Source: Companilactobacillus baiquanensis
Lineage (GTDB): Bacteria > Bacillota > Bacilli > Lactobacillales > Lactobacillaceae
Direction: 5' to 3'
DNA length: 64,000 nucleotides
Assembly: GCF_003946605.1 (NCBI RefSeq)
Contig: NZ_RHOQ01000005.1
Location: 50,162 to 114,161 of the forward strand
Shown here in pieces: positions 28,045-35,876 of the stretch. Every line of letters starts with the position of its first letter. Within the stretch, counting starts at the first letter, position 1. The notes below the pieces were generated by a model. That model saw only the letters and a program-made list of their open reading frames with translations, made no database searches and had not been told where the DNA came from. The translations under genes were made by a program, and so were the position numbers.

Positions 28045-28090
28045 AAAACAGTCTTAGTAATCCGATTTTGGATTACTGGGACTGTTTTTT
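28043..28090. terminator. terminator with AGTAATCC core
   Basis: A 21-bp stem (AAAAAACAGTCTTAGTAATC onward, paired at 28070-28090) with two G-T pairs, shared by convergent helD and the next small gene. Confidence 0.88.
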
Positions 28091-28093
28091 TTG

Positions 28094-28462
28094 TTAAATT
28101 ACTTTGATTTTATTTACTCTTAGAACGGGATTATAATCATCCATACGATTATTGGGTGAAATGAATTTGATATAAATTTGAACCATTTTGTCATCGTTTG
28201 TTTGGCCAATGAAATATTCACCTTGATTATCAGTGCCTTGATCATTGGTGATTTTTTTAAGAGCCAGATAAGGATGATATTTTAAGAAGTGCTTACTTTT
28301 ATCATCATAACCATATTTTTCAGAATTAGTCTCTTTTAAAATCGATGTAGTTTCATTAAAAACACGATTTCTAATAGCAAGATCTGATGATAGTAATGAT
28401 GTTATAGGGATAAAAGCAATTAAAAGAACTGTGGCAATAGTTGATAAAATTACTTTGTTCAA
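28094..28462 (-). CDS. small membrane-anchored protein, unknown
   Basis: A 122-residue protein with one N-terminal hydrophobic segment (about 4-26, IPITSLLSS at its end) and a polar extracytoplasmic domain. No family is recognised. The TTG start at 28462 was chosen because GGAGG lies six bases upstream; the longer frame starts before that site. It is the last gene of a possible run with the GPP34 and SGNH genes. Confidence 0.6.
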   Translation of the reverse strand: MNKVILSTIATVLLIAFIPITSLLSSDLAIRNRVFNETTSILKETNSEKYGYDDKSKHFLKYHPYLALKKITNDQGTDNQGEYFIGQTNDDKMVQIYIKFISPNNRMDDYNPVLRVNKIKVI

Positions 28463-28548
28463 TTCGATCCTCCATAGTAATGCTTCCAAGTAGATAGTAC
28501 CACCAAAAAAGGATTGAAAATTATTTAAGTTTTTCTGAAAAATATAGA

Positions 28549-29184
28549 TTAACTCAATAAAGTTAAAATAACTCTGCTTAATCTTTTTGATAATTCTAAT
28601 AATTTTTCGTAAGTTGGATCATCTTTAGACTTTTCAAGCTTAGTTTTGATCTGTTTTTGTTCAAAGGCAGAGAAATAAGTTTTTAAATCATGATTTCCAT
28701 AGAGTACAACTAATAAGGCAAAAGTTTCTGGAGAAATTTTGTCGGCTGTTAAGATTTCTTTTCTGACTTCAGAGACTAATTCTTGTTTAACACGGATGTC
28801 AGGAATATAGTTGTTAGTTTTAAAAACCATACCAGTAGTAGCTTTAGTCACGTCAACTTTTGTAACTAGTGAATCACCAATTTGATTGTAAATTTGTTTA
28901 GTGATTTTTTCCTTAGTAGCCATAGCTCGGAGTACGTGTGTCACACTCTTACCCTGATTACGGTTGATGATCTGGAAAAACTCATTAAGATATGTTTTAT
29001 CATCAGGCAAAACTTTATTGATGATAACGCTGTTGTCGGTCAAATCAATAATGTCATTTAAAGCCAAATCAAAAAAGGAACTTGCGGCTAAATAAGCACG
29101 ACGTCTCGTGTTTTTAAAAATACGAATGCTGCCCTTTTCGTTGCACGATAAAATAAAATATTTTTGTGGAATATTTAAATTCAT
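28549..29184 (-). CDS. GPP34-family protein
   Basis: A 211-residue mainly helical protein resembling the GPP34/GOLPH3 family: IPQKYFILSCNEKG at the start, SSFFDLALNDIIDLTDNSVIINK and AFEQKQIKTKLEK later. Eukaryotic members bind phosphatidylinositol-4-phosphate; bacterial roles are unknown. It is 10 bp downstream of the SGNH hydrolase gene and so probably in its operon. AAGGAGC precedes the ATG. Confidence 0.65.
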   Translation of the reverse strand: MNLNIPQKYFILSCNEKGSIRIFKNTRRRAYLAASSFFDLALNDIIDLTDNSVIINKVLPDDKTYLNEFFQIINRNQGKSVTHVLRAMATKEKITKQIYNQIGDSLVTKVDVTKATTGMVFKTNNYIPDIRVKQELVSEVRKEILTADKISPETFALLVVLYGNHDLKTYFSAFEQKQIKTKLEKSKDDPTYEKLLELSKRLSRVILTLLS

Positions 29185-29194
29185 ACAGTGCTCC

Positions 29195-29779
29195 TTAATT
29201 AGAGACTAGCTCAGACTGTTTAGCTAGTGTCAGTTTAATTTTTGGTACCAATAATTCTTCTAAAAGATTATAGCCTTTGCTAGTGAAGTGCAAACCATCT
29301 GTCTGTAAAAAATTCTGAACTTCAGCTGACTTAGACATTTCATGAAGTAAGTCGATGTATGTCAAATTGAGCTCTTTACCAAGATGTTCAGTGACAAGGT
29401 CAAATTGCAGTTGTCTCGTCCAGGGATGATTTGGCAGTCTGTGCCAATCTGTATATGGTGGTGAGAGTAAAACGATTTTATCCTTACCAACAGCATCGAT
29501 GATAGTTGAGAGATTAGAGGCAAATTTGCCAGGTTTGATTTCATCAGTAGTAGAAATATCGTTAGCGCCAAAACCTAGAATTAATAAATCGGGATGCAAG
29601 TTTAAAATATTTTGGTCGATATTGGAAACGGCATTGCTAGTTTTATAACCCGGGATCGATAAATTGATTATTTTATCATGGGGGAAATGTTTACTAATGC
29701 GGTCAGTTAAAGCGTCAGTCATTTTTCCATCTGAATAACCAGCAAAAATCGAATCTCCAAATAATACTATTTTTTTCAT
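29195..29779 (-). CDS. SGNH/GDSL-family hydrolase
   Basis: A 194-residue esterase-type protein with all four blocks: VLFGDSIFAGY (catalytic Ser), NLSIPGYKT, GFGANDIS and DGLHFTSKGY (Asp/His). No signal peptide is visible, so it is cytoplasmic. It probably acts on acyl esters or thioesters. It is first in an apparent operon with the GPP34 protein. AGAAGGA precedes the ATG. Confidence 0.85.
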   Translation of the reverse strand: MKKIVLFGDSIFAGYSDGKMTDALTDRISKHFPHDKIINLSIPGYKTSNAVSNIDQNILNLHPDLLILGFGANDISTTDEIKPGKFASNLSTIIDAVGKDKIVLLSPPYTDWHRLPNHPWTRQLQFDLVTEHLGKELNLTYIDLLHEMSKSAEVQNFLQTDGLHFTSKGYNLLEELLVPKIKLTLAKQSELVSN

Positions 29780-29873
29780 ATATGTTCCTTCTAAAAAATG
29801 TTCTATACTATACTAGAATACCAGAAAAATGGTAAAAGTTAATTAACTATTATGATAAGTAGGTTCATAAATT

Positions 29874-30800
29874 ATGAAAGAATTGTCGAACTATAACGAA
29901 TTTTCTCGTGAGGAATGGAAGCACTTCCATGGTGAATATAATAAACAGGCTATCACTAACAGTGAATTACGCAAGATTAAATCTTTAGATGATGAGATCT
30001 CGATTACAGACGTTAGGTCAGTCTATGCTCCAGTTCGCCATCTACTTCATATCTATTTGAAGAATTATCGTAAATTAACTAAACTAAAGAATGACTTTTT
30101 AGATCATCCTAATAAAAAAGTTCCCTTCATTATAGGAGTTTCTGGATCAGTTGCAGTTGGTAAGAGTACCACAGCTCGATTATTAAAAATTATGCTGGAG
30201 AGAGCCTATCCGCAATATAATGTCGCACAAATGACGACTGATGGTTTTTTATATCCAAGTAAAGTTTTAAAAGAAAAAGGTTTAATGGATAAAAAAGGTT
30301 TTCCGCAAACTTATGACATGCCAAAACTTTTGAAATTCTTGAGTGATGTTAAAACCCAGTCAGGTCCAATTCGTTATCCACTATACTCACACAATATTTA
30401 CGATATTATTCCTGATAAGTTTGAAGAAATAAATAGTCCCGATATTTTGATCGTTGAAGGTATTAATGCCTTACAATTGACAGAGAATACGAAAATTTTT
30501 ATGAGTGACTTTTTTGATTTTTCTATCTATATAGATGCAGATGTAAAAAATATTGAAGAGTGGTTCTTAAATCGATTTGAAACTTTGTTGAGTTTAGCTA
30601 GAAATGACCCGAATAGTTATTACTATCAATTTACACAACTTCCTGAAAAGGAATCACTGCAAATGGCAAAGGATGTTTGGCAAAACATCAACTATCCAAA
30701 TCTTTTAAACTATATTCGGCCGACTAGAACTCGCGCCGATTTGATATTACATAAGTCTGATGATCATCAGATCGATAAAATTTATTTGCGTAAATATTAG
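29874..30800 (+). CDS. coaA: pantothenate kinase, type I
   Basis: A 308-residue P-loop kinase that phosphorylates pantothenate in the first step of CoA synthesis. Walker A is GVSGSVAVGKST (about 89-100), followed by QMTTDGFLYP and the PTRTRADLILHK C-terminal block. Length matches E. coli CoaA. It precedes guaA by 65 bp; a promoter in that gap is likely. Confidence 0.93.
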   Translation: MKELSNYNEFSREEWKHFHGEYNKQAITNSELRKIKSLDDEISITDVRSVYAPVRHLLHIYLKNYRKLTKLKNDFLDHPNKKVPFIIGVSGSVAVGKSTTARLLKIMLERAYPQYNVAQMTTDGFLYPSKVLKEKGLMDKKGFPQTYDMPKLLKFLSDVKTQSGPIRYPLYSHNIYDIIPDKFEEINSPDILIVEGINALQLTENTKIFMSDFFDFSIYIDADVKNIEEWFLNRFETLLSLARNDPNSYYYQFTQLPEKESLQMAKDVWQNINYPNLLNYIRPTRTRADLILHKSDDHQIDKIYLRKY

Positions 30801-30865
30801 GAAAAAGTGACACAGAGTAGTATTTTAGATACAATAAAATAAATTAAACTAGGGGGAAATTGGAT

Positions 30866-32416
30866 TTGAACAAACAATGGCCAGATGCAGACAGCATCAT
30901 TGTTTTGGATTACGGTAGTCAATACAATCAATTGATCACTCGTCGAATCAGAGATATTGGTATTTACTCTGAATTGCTTCCAAACACAATCACTGCCGCT
31001 GAAATTAAAGAAATTAATCCAAAAGGTATTATTTTATCAGGTGGACCAAACTCCGTTTATGATAAAGAAGCCTTTTCTATTGACCAAGATATCTACGAAC
31101 TAGGCATTCCTATGCTTGGTATTTGTTATGGTATGCAATTAATGGCTTACAACTTGGGTGGTAAGGTAGAATCAGCCAATAACCGTGAATACGGAAAAGC
31201 TGATATTGAAGTAACTGAAAAAGATGCCGTTCTTTTCAAAGATTTACCAAGCAAACAATATGTTTGGATGAGTCATGGTGACTTAGTTCGCGAAGCACCA
31301 ACCGGCTTCAAAGTTACTGCTACAAGTAAAAATGCACCAATTTCATCAATTGCTGATGATAAACGTAAAATGTACGGTGTTCAATTCCATACAGAAGTTA
31401 GAAATACTGAATTTGGTATGGATATTTTGAAGCACTTTGCTTTTGACGTTTGTGGTGCTGAATCTAACTGGACAATGGATGATTTCATTAACCAACAAAT
31501 CGAAAAAATTCGTGCAACTGTTGGTGACAAGAAGGTTCTTTTAGGACTTTCTGGTGGTGTTGATTCATCTGTTGTTGGTGTTTTGTTGCATAAAGCAATC
31601 GGAACACAATTAACAAGTATCTTCGTTGATCATGGTCTTTTACGTAAAGGTGAAGCTGACCAAGTTATGGAAAGTCTAGAAGGTAAGTTTGGTTTGAACA
31701 TCGTTAAAGTTGATGCTCAAAAACGCTTCTTGGACAAATTAGCTGGAGTTTCTGACCCTGAAAAGAAACGTAAGATCATCGGTAACGAATTTATCCAAGT
31801 GTTTGACGAAGAGGCTACTAAGTTGCATGGAATCGACTTCTTAGCTCAAGGAACACTTTATACAGACGTTATCGAAAGTGGTACAAGTACTGCTCAAACA
31901 ATCAAGTCTCATCATAATGTTGGTGGACTTCCAGAAGATATGCAGTTTAAGTTGATCGAGCCATTGAGAACATTGTTCAAAGATGAAACCCGTGAGTTAG
32001 GTGAAAAACTCGGTATGCCGCATGACTTAGTATGGCGTCAGCCATTCCCAGGCCCAGGTCTTGGAATCCGTGTTATCGGTGAAGTTACCGAAGAAAAGCT
32101 TAAGATCGTTCGTGACTCAGATTACATTTTGCGTGACGAAATCAAAAAAGCCGGCTTAGATAAAGAAATCTGGCAATACTTTACAGTATTACCAGGCTTT
32201 AGAAGTGTCGGTGTTATGGGTGATGGTAGAACATACGATTATACGATCGGAATCCGTGCCGTTACCTCAATTGATGGTATGACAGCAGACTTCGCTAAAA
32301 TTGATTGGGATGTACTTCAAAAGATCTCAGTAAGAATCGTAAACGAAGTTGATCATGTCAATCGTGTAGTGTATGATACTACTTCTAAGCCACCAGCAAC
32401 TATTGAGTGGGAATAA
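30866..32416 (+). CDS. guaA: GMP synthase (glutamine-hydrolysing)
   Basis: A 516-residue enzyme converting XMP to GMP. The class I amidotransferase domain carries LGICYGMQL (catalytic Cys) and GVQFHTEV. The ATP-pyrophosphatase domain has the P-loop GLSGGVDSS. The C-terminal dimerisation domain ends PPATIEWE. Two TTG codons are possible starts: 30860 lies only three bases from the GGGGG site, while 30866 lies nine away and is preferred. Confidence 0.94.
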   Translation: MNKQWPDADSIIVLDYGSQYNQLITRRIRDIGIYSELLPNTITAAEIKEINPKGIILSGGPNSVYDKEAFSIDQDIYELGIPMLGICYGMQLMAYNLGGKVESANNREYGKADIEVTEKDAVLFKDLPSKQYVWMSHGDLVREAPTGFKVTATSKNAPISSIADDKRKMYGVQFHTEVRNTEFGMDILKHFAFDVCGAESNWTMDDFINQQIEKIRATVGDKKVLLGLSGGVDSSVVGVLLHKAIGTQLTSIFVDHGLLRKGEADQVMESLEGKFGLNIVKVDAQKRFLDKLAGVSDPEKKRKIIGNEFIQVFDEEATKLHGIDFLAQGTLYTDVIESGTSTAQTIKSHHNVGGLPEDMQFKLIEPLRTLFKDETRELGEKLGMPHDLVWRQPFPGPGLGIRVIGEVTEEKLKIVRDSDYILRDEIKKAGLDKEIWQYFTVLPGFRSVGVMGDGRTYDYTIGIRAVTSIDGMTADFAKIDWDVLQKISVRIVNEVDHVNRVVYDTTSKPPATIEWE

Positions 32417-32453
32417 GTTAGAAATAAAATTTATTTCTTAAAATATGGATTTT

Positions 32454-32505
32454 AAAAGTGCTTCATAATTGTTAGTTTTTTGTCTGACAATTATGAAGCA
32501 CTTTT
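32454..32505 (+). terminator. guaA terminator
   Basis: A perfect 19-bp stem (AAAAGTGCTTCATAATTGT, paired at 32487-32505) with a 14-base T-rich loop and a T-run. Confidence 0.9.
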
Positions 32506-32619
32506 TGTATGTTCAAATACGGTTCAATAATAAAGGACGATGTTAATCGATTTCGTGATTAATATGGACTATATGATTCAAAATTGGGAAATGATATCCC
32601 AAAAAGCGTATGCAAAATA

Positions 32620-32797
32620 TACATCACATTTCAGCATTTGAATATAAAATGTAAATGTGAGTCTAATATCTACATCACATTTTAATATTTGGGGGTAAAA
32701 TCAAAATGTAAGTGTAATTATCTCTTTACATTTTAATATAAGGGCATAAAATTGAAATGTAATGTGAAAATGTATATCATATTTCAATAAATTGCAC
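32620..32797. repeat. 3.5 tandem about 51-bp repeats upstream of fic
   Basis: Units begin near 32620, 32671, 32723 and (partial) 32773. Each carries ACATCACATTT-like and AAATGTAA-like arms facing one another, so every unit is also an imperfect inverted repeat. They end about 18 bp before the fic start. This could be a multi-site operator. No gene lies between guaA and fic. Confidence 0.65.
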
Positions 32798-32814
32798 TTT
32801 TGGAGGAATAGGTT

Positions 32815-34083
32815 ATGATAAATAAACCATTATCAATTCTCAAATATATGAGTAGTAGAGATTCAATGATTGATGTTGATAAAGAATATAAAAAAAGAAT
32901 TGATAGTCCATCTGCTGCACTAACTAATCTTTTTCCGTTATTATCATCACGGTCAGAATCTCAGCATAATGATTTACCCATTTTTTTTATAGAAACATTT
33001 AAAATGGCACAGCTTAATTCAAAAATATTTAAAAACTCTGCTGATATTTTGAAATTGAGTAATTCATTACCAGACATCGCAAAAAATAATTACATTAGTT
33101 CACTTCTATCTAATGAAATAAATTCTAGTAATGAAATTGAACAAGTAAAAACAAATAGGCATGACATCAGCACTATCGTCGATAGCCTTCAGAGCAATAT
33201 AATACCCAAGCAGCCTAGATTAGTTTCGACCGTTAAAAAATATTTAGGAATTTTAAATGAACCACGAATTACTATAAGTGAATTGAAAGATTATCGTAAA
33301 ATATATGATGAATTAACTTCAGGAGAAATTCCTCAAAATAAACTACCTGATGGGGAGCTGTTTAGGAACAGCTCGGTTACTATAGGAACTTCAGATAATT
33401 CGAAAATAGTGCATCGTCCGCCTATTTCTGAAAACACAATTAAGTCAAAATTGACGTCACTAATAAGCTTTATGAACAATGATGAATTTCCCATTGTAGA
33501 AAAAGCCATTGTTACTCATTTTATGTTTGAAAACACTCATCCTTTTTATGATGGCAATGGAAGGATGGGGAGATATTTGTTAACTCAATACTTAATTAAA
33601 AAAATTGATACTTTTACAGCGCTCTCTATATCTAAATCAATTCAAGATCACGAAAAGTTATATTATCAATCTTTTGCTGATGCGGATAAATACGAAAATT
33701 ATGCTGAACTGACTTATTTTATTGAATCAATGATGCAGATAATTATTTACGGTCAAGAAACTGCCTTAGATAAAATGACTGAACTTCAGAGTATGCTGAA
33801 TTCATATGGACAGATAATTAATGCCCATTTTGCGAACAATGGTGTTATTTCCGATGTCCTATTCATATTTGTTCAATCAAAATTATTCAGTATTGATACT
33901 CCTCTTGGTATTAAAGACACTGAATTAATTAATATGCTTTATAGAGATGATTCAAAGAAATATAAAAAAAATAATGTTAAAAAAATTATTAATAATTTAG
34001 AAAATGAAGGATTCTTAAAGTTAGTTAATGGTAATCCAATTCAACATGAAGTTATCATGGATAAAATTGATGATTTAACTTAG
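32815..34083 (+). CDS. Fic-domain protein (AMPylator-type)
   Basis: A 422-residue protein with a complete Fic core HPFYDGNGRMGR (H242 to R253), which normally transfers AMP or another nucleotide part to target proteins. The stretch SNEIEQ (about 105-110) resembles the auto-inhibitory (S/T)xxxE(G/N) helix of class II Fic proteins, with Q in the last place. A C-terminal winged-helix-like region (about 340-422) may bind DNA. It has no antitoxin-like neighbour and lies behind a tandem repeat array. TGGAGGA precedes the ATG. Its codon use is more AT-rich than its neighbours. Confidence 0.82.
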   Translation: MINKPLSILKYMSSRDSMIDVDKEYKKRIDSPSAALTNLFPLLSSRSESQHNDLPIFFIETFKMAQLNSKIFKNSADILKLSNSLPDIAKNNYISSLLSNEINSSNEIEQVKTNRHDISTIVDSLQSNIIPKQPRLVSTVKKYLGILNEPRITISELKDYRKIYDELTSGEIPQNKLPDGELFRNSSVTIGTSDNSKIVHRPPISENTIKSKLTSLISFMNNDEFPIVEKAIVTHFMFENTHPFYDGNGRMGRYLLTQYLIKKIDTFTALSISKSIQDHEKLYYQSFADADKYENYAELTYFIESMMQIIIYGQETALDKMTELQSMLNSYGQIINAHFANNGVISDVLFIFVQSKLFSIDTPLGIKDTELINMLYRDDSKKYKKNNVKKIINNLENEGFLKLVNGNPIQHEVIMDKIDDLT

Positions 34084-34162
34084 AATTGTGTACAATCTTC
34101 GATATTTATAGTGTTGACCAGATTATCCAGTGGTTTTATCATAGCTGTGAAGTGAATTCTGT

Positions 34163-34218
34163 TATAATTAAATTGAAAGTAACACATAAAAAAGGCGGTC
34201 AATGTGACCGTCTTTTTT
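34163..34218 (+). promoter_or_regulatory. extended -10 and immediate hairpin before the MFS gene
   Basis: TGTTATAAT (34160-34168) is an extended -10. AAAAAAGGCGGTCA (34188-34201) and TGACCGTCTTTTTT (34205-34218) form a terminator-like stem a few bases after the expected start and 29 bp before the MFS ATG. It either ends fic transcription or attenuates the MFS transcript. Confidence 0.5.
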
Positions 34219-34247
34219 ATATCAGTTTCAAGTAGGGGATTGAAATA

Positions 34248-35711
34248 ATGGAACGATCAAAAACAAATATAGCTGCTGTAACTATCGCAATTTATCTTGC
34301 TACTTTTGTTAGTGCAGTTGAGGGGACTATATTATCAACTGCGTTGCCAACTATTGTTGGTGATTTACACGGAGTATCACTAATGAATTGGGTATTTTCT
34401 ATTTACTTATTGGTTACAGCAATGGTAACTCCGATCTATGGAAAATTGACCGATCTAATTGGTAGAAAACCAGCTGTGCAAGTAGGGCTGGCCATTTTTA
34501 CATTTGGATCATTGATGAGTGGATTATCTAATTCAATGCTGGAATTAGTATTTTGGAGAGCAATTCAAGGTTTGGGAGCGGGGGCACTACCGACTGCAAC
34601 GGTTACAATAATTGCTGACTTGTATCCTTATGAAAAAAGACCGCAAATCTTGGGACTAAATAATTTAGTTTGGGGAATTGCAACTTTATCAGCACCTTTG
34701 ATCGGTGGAATAGTTGTTAATGCTTTAAGCTGGCATTGGGTATTTTTCATCAATATACCATTACGATTATTGATAATAGTCTTGTTCCAAATATTTTTGC
34801 ACGAATCTAGGCAGAAAAGTAAGGTCGATATTGATTTTAAAGGCAGCTTTTGGCTGATGCTCAGCGTGTTATTTTTGATGTTGAGTTTTCAATTCTTGAG
34901 TTATAAAGATTTAGATTGGCTTAGTATAAGTATATTCTGGGTAGCTAGTATATTTACTCTATGGAGATTTATTAAGCATGAGCGTTTCACTAAAAATCCA
35001 TTTGTATCATTACAATTATTTAGAAATAGGCCATTTGTTGTCCAGAATGCTATTGCGGCATTGATCAGTGGTTATTTGATGGCAATCACAGTTTATATTC
35101 CCATTTGGGTACAAGGAGTTTTGGGTACGCCGGTTTCTTATGCAGGTTATGCGATAACTCCACATTCGATATTTTGGGTAATTGGTTCCTTTGCAACTAG
35201 TTATTTGATAACTAAATGGACACCGCATAAGATTTTGAGATTTAGTTTATTGATTGTATTGGCAGCTGGTATTTTATTAGCATTTATTCCCATGATGACT
35301 AAATTTGGCTGGTTCTTGATTATAACTGCTATCAGTGGTTTTGGATTTGGAATAACAATTGTTATGACAACGGTTGAATCGCAGCATCTAGTATCAAAAA
35401 ACGATGTTGGTATGGCCACTTCTTTCAATACATTATCAAAGACACTAGGTCAGACTTTAATGGTCTCTATCTTTGGAATTATATTGAATGTTGGTATTCA
35501 GAATGGTATTTCGACACATCGAGGAGTTAATTTAACTATGGTCAATCAAATAATTAATCCTAAAACTGCGATAGGGCTACCGGTTAAAGATTTATTAAAA
35601 TCAAGGCAAGTATTGTATGGTGGTTTGCATTGGATCTATCTAGCTGGAGTGGTTGTTATTGTATTGGCTATTTTTATTAATAAATTTGGATATAAAAAAT
35701 CACAAAGGTAA
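34248..35711 (+). CDS. DHA2-type 14-segment multidrug MFS permease
   Basis: A 487-residue membrane protein with about 14 hydrophobic segments. The family signature is in the first half: TILSTALPTIVGDL, YGKLTDLIGRKP (motif A), RAIQGLGAGALPT (motif B) and APLIGGIVV (motif C). Such EmrB/QacA-like pumps export toxic compounds with protons. The regulator is unclear; no adjacent gene is obviously paired. GTAGGGGA precedes the ATG. Confidence 0.85.
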   Translation: MERSKTNIAAVTIAIYLATFVSAVEGTILSTALPTIVGDLHGVSLMNWVFSIYLLVTAMVTPIYGKLTDLIGRKPAVQVGLAIFTFGSLMSGLSNSMLELVFWRAIQGLGAGALPTATVTIIADLYPYEKRPQILGLNNLVWGIATLSAPLIGGIVVNALSWHWVFFINIPLRLLIIVLFQIFLHESRQKSKVDIDFKGSFWLMLSVLFLMLSFQFLSYKDLDWLSISIFWVASIFTLWRFIKHERFTKNPFVSLQLFRNRPFVVQNAIAALISGYLMAITVYIPIWVQGVLGTPVSYAGYAITPHSIFWVIGSFATSYLITKWTPHKILRFSLLIVLAAGILLAFIPMMTKFGWFLIITAISGFGFGITIVMTTVESQHLVSKNDVGMATSFNTLSKTLGQTLMVSIFGIILNVGIQNGISTHRGVNLTMVNQIINPKTAIGLPVKDLLKSRQVLYGGLHWIYLAGVVVIVLAIFINKFGYKKSQR

Positions 35712-35805
35712 TCATCTCAAAATTGCAACTATTTTAAACACATTTATTTTTGAATTCTAATTATTTGTTTTTGTGAGTTTGAATTGTTAATCGATAAACA
35801 TCAAA

Positions 35806-35840
35806 AAACGTCAGGTCGAAATCGGCCTGACGTTTTGCTA
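35806..35840. terminator. bidirectional intrinsic terminator
   Basis: AAAACGTCAGG (35806-35816) and CCTGACGTTTT (35827-35837) close a hairpin between the convergent MFS and ABC permease genes. Confidence 0.85.
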
Positions 35841-35876
35841 TAAAAGTTATATTTTGTAAAACAGTAAATAGATGAT

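Noticed and set aside
32620..32797. The tandem repeats before fic as a CRISPR array.
   Set aside because: Units are imperfect, adjacent without unique spacers, and no cas genes are present.
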